From positions 1-14,215 of the forward strand of contig NZ_JAJBJD010000008.1 in assembly GCF_021811875.1 (NCBI RefSeq): DNA of 14,215 bases. Direction: 5' to 3'. Shown here piece by piece: positions 12,007 through 14,215 of the stretch. The stretch is from Candidatus Bandiella numerosa (lineage in GTDB: Bacteria; Pseudomonadota; Alphaproteobacteria; Rickettsiales; Midichloriaceae). The translations under genes were made by a program, and so were the position numbers. The notes beneath the pieces are model-generated. The model was not told where the DNA came from. It was given only the letters and a program-made list of their open reading frames with translations, and did no database searches. Position 1 is the first letter of the stretch; each line of letters starts with the position of its first letter.

Positions 12007-14139
12007 ATGACAAAACAAGAATCTAAATTAGAATATCTTTCAGGAAATGTTGAGAGAGTTACTTATCATAATGAGGAGAACGGCTTTGCTGTTCTCAAAG
12101 TTAAGGTTAAAGGTCATAAAGATTTAGTTGCCGTTATTGGTACAGTACCAAGCATTACGCCTGGAGAAGATATAACATCCAAAGGCTATTGGCAAAATAA
12201 TGTACAATATGGTTTAGGATTTAAAGCTGAATTTATTCAATCTATCCCTCCTACTACAATTGAAGGTATTGAAAGATATTTAGGTTCAGGGTTAATAAAG
12301 GGGATAGGTCCTCATTTTGCAAAGAAATTAGTTGCTGCGTTTAGTGAGGATATTTTTGATATCATTGAATCCTCTCCTATAAGACTGAAAGAAGTTGAAG
12401 GAATTGGTGACAAAAGAATTGAAAAGATTACAAAAAATTGGCAAGAGCAAAAAATCGTAAGAGAGATAATGGTTTTCCTGCAATCTAATGGCGTTGGCAC
12501 TACAAGAGCAACTAGAATCTACAAAACATATGGAGACCAATCAATTGCACTTGTTAAGGAGAATCCTTATAGACTTGCAAAAGATATTAGAGGCATTGGC
12601 TTTCTATCAGCTGATAAAATAGCTAAGAATTTAGGTATAGAAGAAAATTCAATAATAAGAGCTAGAGCTGGAATTAGCTTTACACTTATGCAAGCTCTTT
12701 CTGATGGACATGTTGCTTTACCTATTGACCTTTTACTTAGTAATGCTGAAAAGTTACTTTCTATTAATAAGTCTATACTGGAAGAAGCACTAAATCTTGA
12801 ATTAAAAGAAGAATTTTTAACTAAGGACCAAATTAATAAAAAAGATTTTATATTTTTAACTGGTTACTATAATTATCAAAAAAATATAGCTACTAAATTA
12901 CTGACTCTTGAGAAAGAAAAAGTACCTTGGGATGAGATCGCTACTCAAAAAGCTATCCAATGGGTAGAGGAAAAGCAAAATATCAAATTAGCAATAAATC
13001 AAAAAAACGCTATAACGCAAGCAATCACTAATAAGGTCTTAGTGCTTACAGGTGGACCAGGAACTGGCAAAACCACAATACTAAATTGTATAATAAAAAT
13101 ATTATCTGCTAAAAAAGTTAAAATTAAATTATGCGCTCCTACTGGTAGAGCTGCTAAAAAAATGAGTGAAGCAACAGGTAGAGAAGCGCTTACTATACAC
13201 AGATTATTGCAATTTGAACCACATATAGGAGATTTTAAATATAATGAAGATAATCAACTAGATTGCAACTTATTGATAATTGATGAGAGTTCAATGGTAG
13301 ATGTACCGTTAATGCATTCATTATTAAAAGCAGTAAATGAAAAGACTGCTCTTTTAATTGTAGGAGATGTTGATCAGTTACCTTCTGTAGGTGCAGGACA
13401 AGTTTTAAAAGATATAATTGATTCACAAAAAATAAAAATTGTAAAATTAACTGAAATATACAGACAAGAAGAAAGCAGCGATATAGTTACTAATGCTCAT
13501 TTAATTAATGAAGGAAGAGTGCCAATATTAAAGCCAAAAGGAGATGAAAAAGATTTTTATTTTGTAGAAGCAAATGAAGCAGAAGATATAGCTAATATGG
13601 TAAAGCTTCTTGTAAAAGAGCGTATCCCTAAAAAGTTCAAATTTAATCCCATTCGAGATATTCAAGTTTTATGTCCTATGCAAAGAAGTGGCTGCGGAGC
13701 AAGATATTTTAATATTGAACTTCAAAAAATCCTTAACCCAGAATATCTGGCTGGAGTAGAAAAATTTGGACAGAGATATGCTAGAGGCGACAAAGTAATG
13801 CAGATTGAAAATAACTACGACAAAGAAGTGTATAATGGCGATATAGGTTATGTTAGCAGAGTAGATAACGAAGAGCAGGAAGTGTATATTAATTTTGATG
13901 ATAAAGAGGTTACTTATTCATTTACTGAGCTTGATGAAATCACCCTAGCCTATGCGACAACTATACATAAATCACAAGGCTCTGAATATCCTGCAGTTGT
14001 AATGCCAATATCTATGCAGCATTATGTAATGCTCAAGAAAAATCTACTTTACACTGCAGTCACTCGTGGCAAAAAACTTGTTATATTATATAGTGGACTG
14101 AAAAAGTCAGACAACAAAAAGAGTAGTTTTATTTCCTAA
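12007..14139 (+). CDS. recD2: RecD2-type SF1B DNA helicase
   Basis: 710 residues, close to Deinococcus RecD2 (about 715). After an OB-like N-terminus (GNVERVTYHNEENGFAVLKV) come helix-hairpin-helix repeats (GLIKGIGPHFAKKL, VEGIGDKRIEKI, IRGIGFLSADKIA) at about 95-210, the mark of RecD2 as opposed to RecBCD RecD. The motor has Walker A GGPGTGKTT (about 348-357), motif Ia PTGRAAKKMSEATG, DESSMVD (about 426), 'GDVDQLPSVGAGQVL', IYRQ, ATTIHKSQGSEYP (about 650) and YTAVTRGKK (about 682-690). The enzyme moves 5'-3' and opens short duplexes or forks; it has no RecBC partner. It is the last gene of the operon. No terminator is clear after the stop, only AT-rich DNA to the next ATG. Confidence 0.95.
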   Translation: MTKQESKLEYLSGNVERVTYHNEENGFAVLKVKVKGHKDLVAVIGTVPSITPGEDITSKGYWQNNVQYGLGFKAEFIQSIPPTTIEGIERYLGSGLIKGIGPHFAKKLVAAFSEDIFDIIESSPIRLKEVEGIGDKRIEKITKNWQEQKIVREIMVFLQSNGVGTTRATRIYKTYGDQSIALVKENPYRLAKDIRGIGFLSADKIAKNLGIEENSIIRARAGISFTLMQALSDGHVALPIDLLLSNAEKLLSINKSILEEALNLELKEEFLTKDQINKKDFIFLTGYYNYQKNIATKLLTLEKEKVPWDEIATQKAIQWVEEKQNIKLAINQKNAITQAITNKVLVLTGGPGTGKTTILNCIIKILSAKKVKIKLCAPTGRAAKKMSEATGREALTIHRLLQFEPHIGDFKYNEDNQLDCNLLIIDESSMVDVPLMHSLLKAVNEKTALLIVGDVDQLPSVGAGQVLKDIIDSQKIKIVKLTEIYRQEESSDIVTNAHLINEGRVPILKPKGDEKDFYFVEANEAEDIANMVKLLVKERIPKKFKFNPIRDIQVLCPMQRSGCGARYFNIELQKILNPEYLAGVEKFGQRYARGDKVMQIENNYDKEVYNGDIGYVSRVDNEEQEVYINFDDKEVTYSFTELDEITLAYATTIHKSQGSEYPAVVMPISMQHYVMLKKNLLYTAVTRGKKLVILYSGLKKSDNKKSSFIS

Positions 14140-14172
14140 AAGATATAAAAATATAAATAAAAAATAAGAAGT

Positions 14173-14215
14173 ATGAGTAAAAAAGAAAAAAGAAATTTTA
14201 GCGCTGAACAAAAAA
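14173..14215 (+). CDS. Start of a probable IS transposase (HTH, OrfA-like), cut by window end
   Basis: The ATG at 14173 opens MSKKEKRNFSAEQK..., and the window ends in the 15th codon. The pattern 'K+R.FSaE.K' is the usual opening of the helix-turn-helix OrfA/HTH_Tnp_1 domain of IS3-like and related transposases. Fourteen residues cannot settle the family, and no terminal inverted repeat was identified in the 33 bases before it. Confidence 0.45.
   Translation, partial: MSKKEKRNFSAEQK

Overview
The window is a gene-dense, strongly AT-rich accessory region. It probably comes from a low-GC alphaproteobacterium, with Rickettsiales (Rickettsia, Orientia or Megaira-like) the best guess. The main taxonomic clue is a broken copy of GapR/DUF2312, a family essentially confined to Alphaproteobacteria, combined with AT-rich DNA and a Rickettsiales-like gene set (Rpn/transposase_31 nuclease, HicAB, Fic, Bax-inhibitor-1, group II intron). 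A mobile background is indicated by the group II intron at the left edge, a Tn3-type resolvase with a complete res site in the middle, an Rpn nuclease, and the start of a probable insertion-sequence transposase at the right edge. No replication initiator, ParA or conjugation gene is visible, so plasmid versus integrated element cannot be decided.

Layout. Positions 1-301 are the 3' end of a group II intron: the maturase C-terminus and RNA domains V and VI with a bulged branch-point A. It is inserted inside a thermonuclease (SNase) gene whose 3' exon runs 302-656. A reverse-strand gene at 794-1210 looks like a RadC/JAB domain that has lost its metal site. Then come a small predicted membrane protein (1504-1722), a WGR-domain protein (1877-2140) and a Bax-inhibitor-1 membrane protein (2208-2930). 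Next is a nucleic-acid-binding cluster: cold shock protein, SSB (broken by one TAG), GapR (broken by a TAG and a deletion) and HU. DUF2905, 3-methyladenine glycosylase I (tag) and an Rpn nuclease follow as an overlapping run, then a SprT-like protease.

Positions 6804-8993 form a maintenance-like module. hicAB has a dyad over its promoter. A 114-bp three-subsite res region (7527-7640) follows, with the resolvase promoter inside it, then the serine resolvase, a YgjP-type metallopeptidase one base later, and a long-armed hairpin with a T-run that probably ends transcription.

Positions 9001-14139 are a tight operon: fic, xthA (exonuclease III), dinB (Pol IV) and recD2, with junctions of -1, -1 and +1 nt. 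Together with Tag, SprT and the SSB/HU/Csp cluster, the window encodes much of a base-excision and lesion-tolerance pathway: Tag makes an abasic site, XthA incises it, DinB synthesises past damage, RecD2 unwinds, and SprT may remove DNA-protein crosslinks. The region therefore reads as a DNA-repair island on a mobile element. Its most distinctive points are the intron-split nuclease, the canonical res site without a Tn3 transposase, and two adjacent genes freshly broken by in-frame TAG codons.
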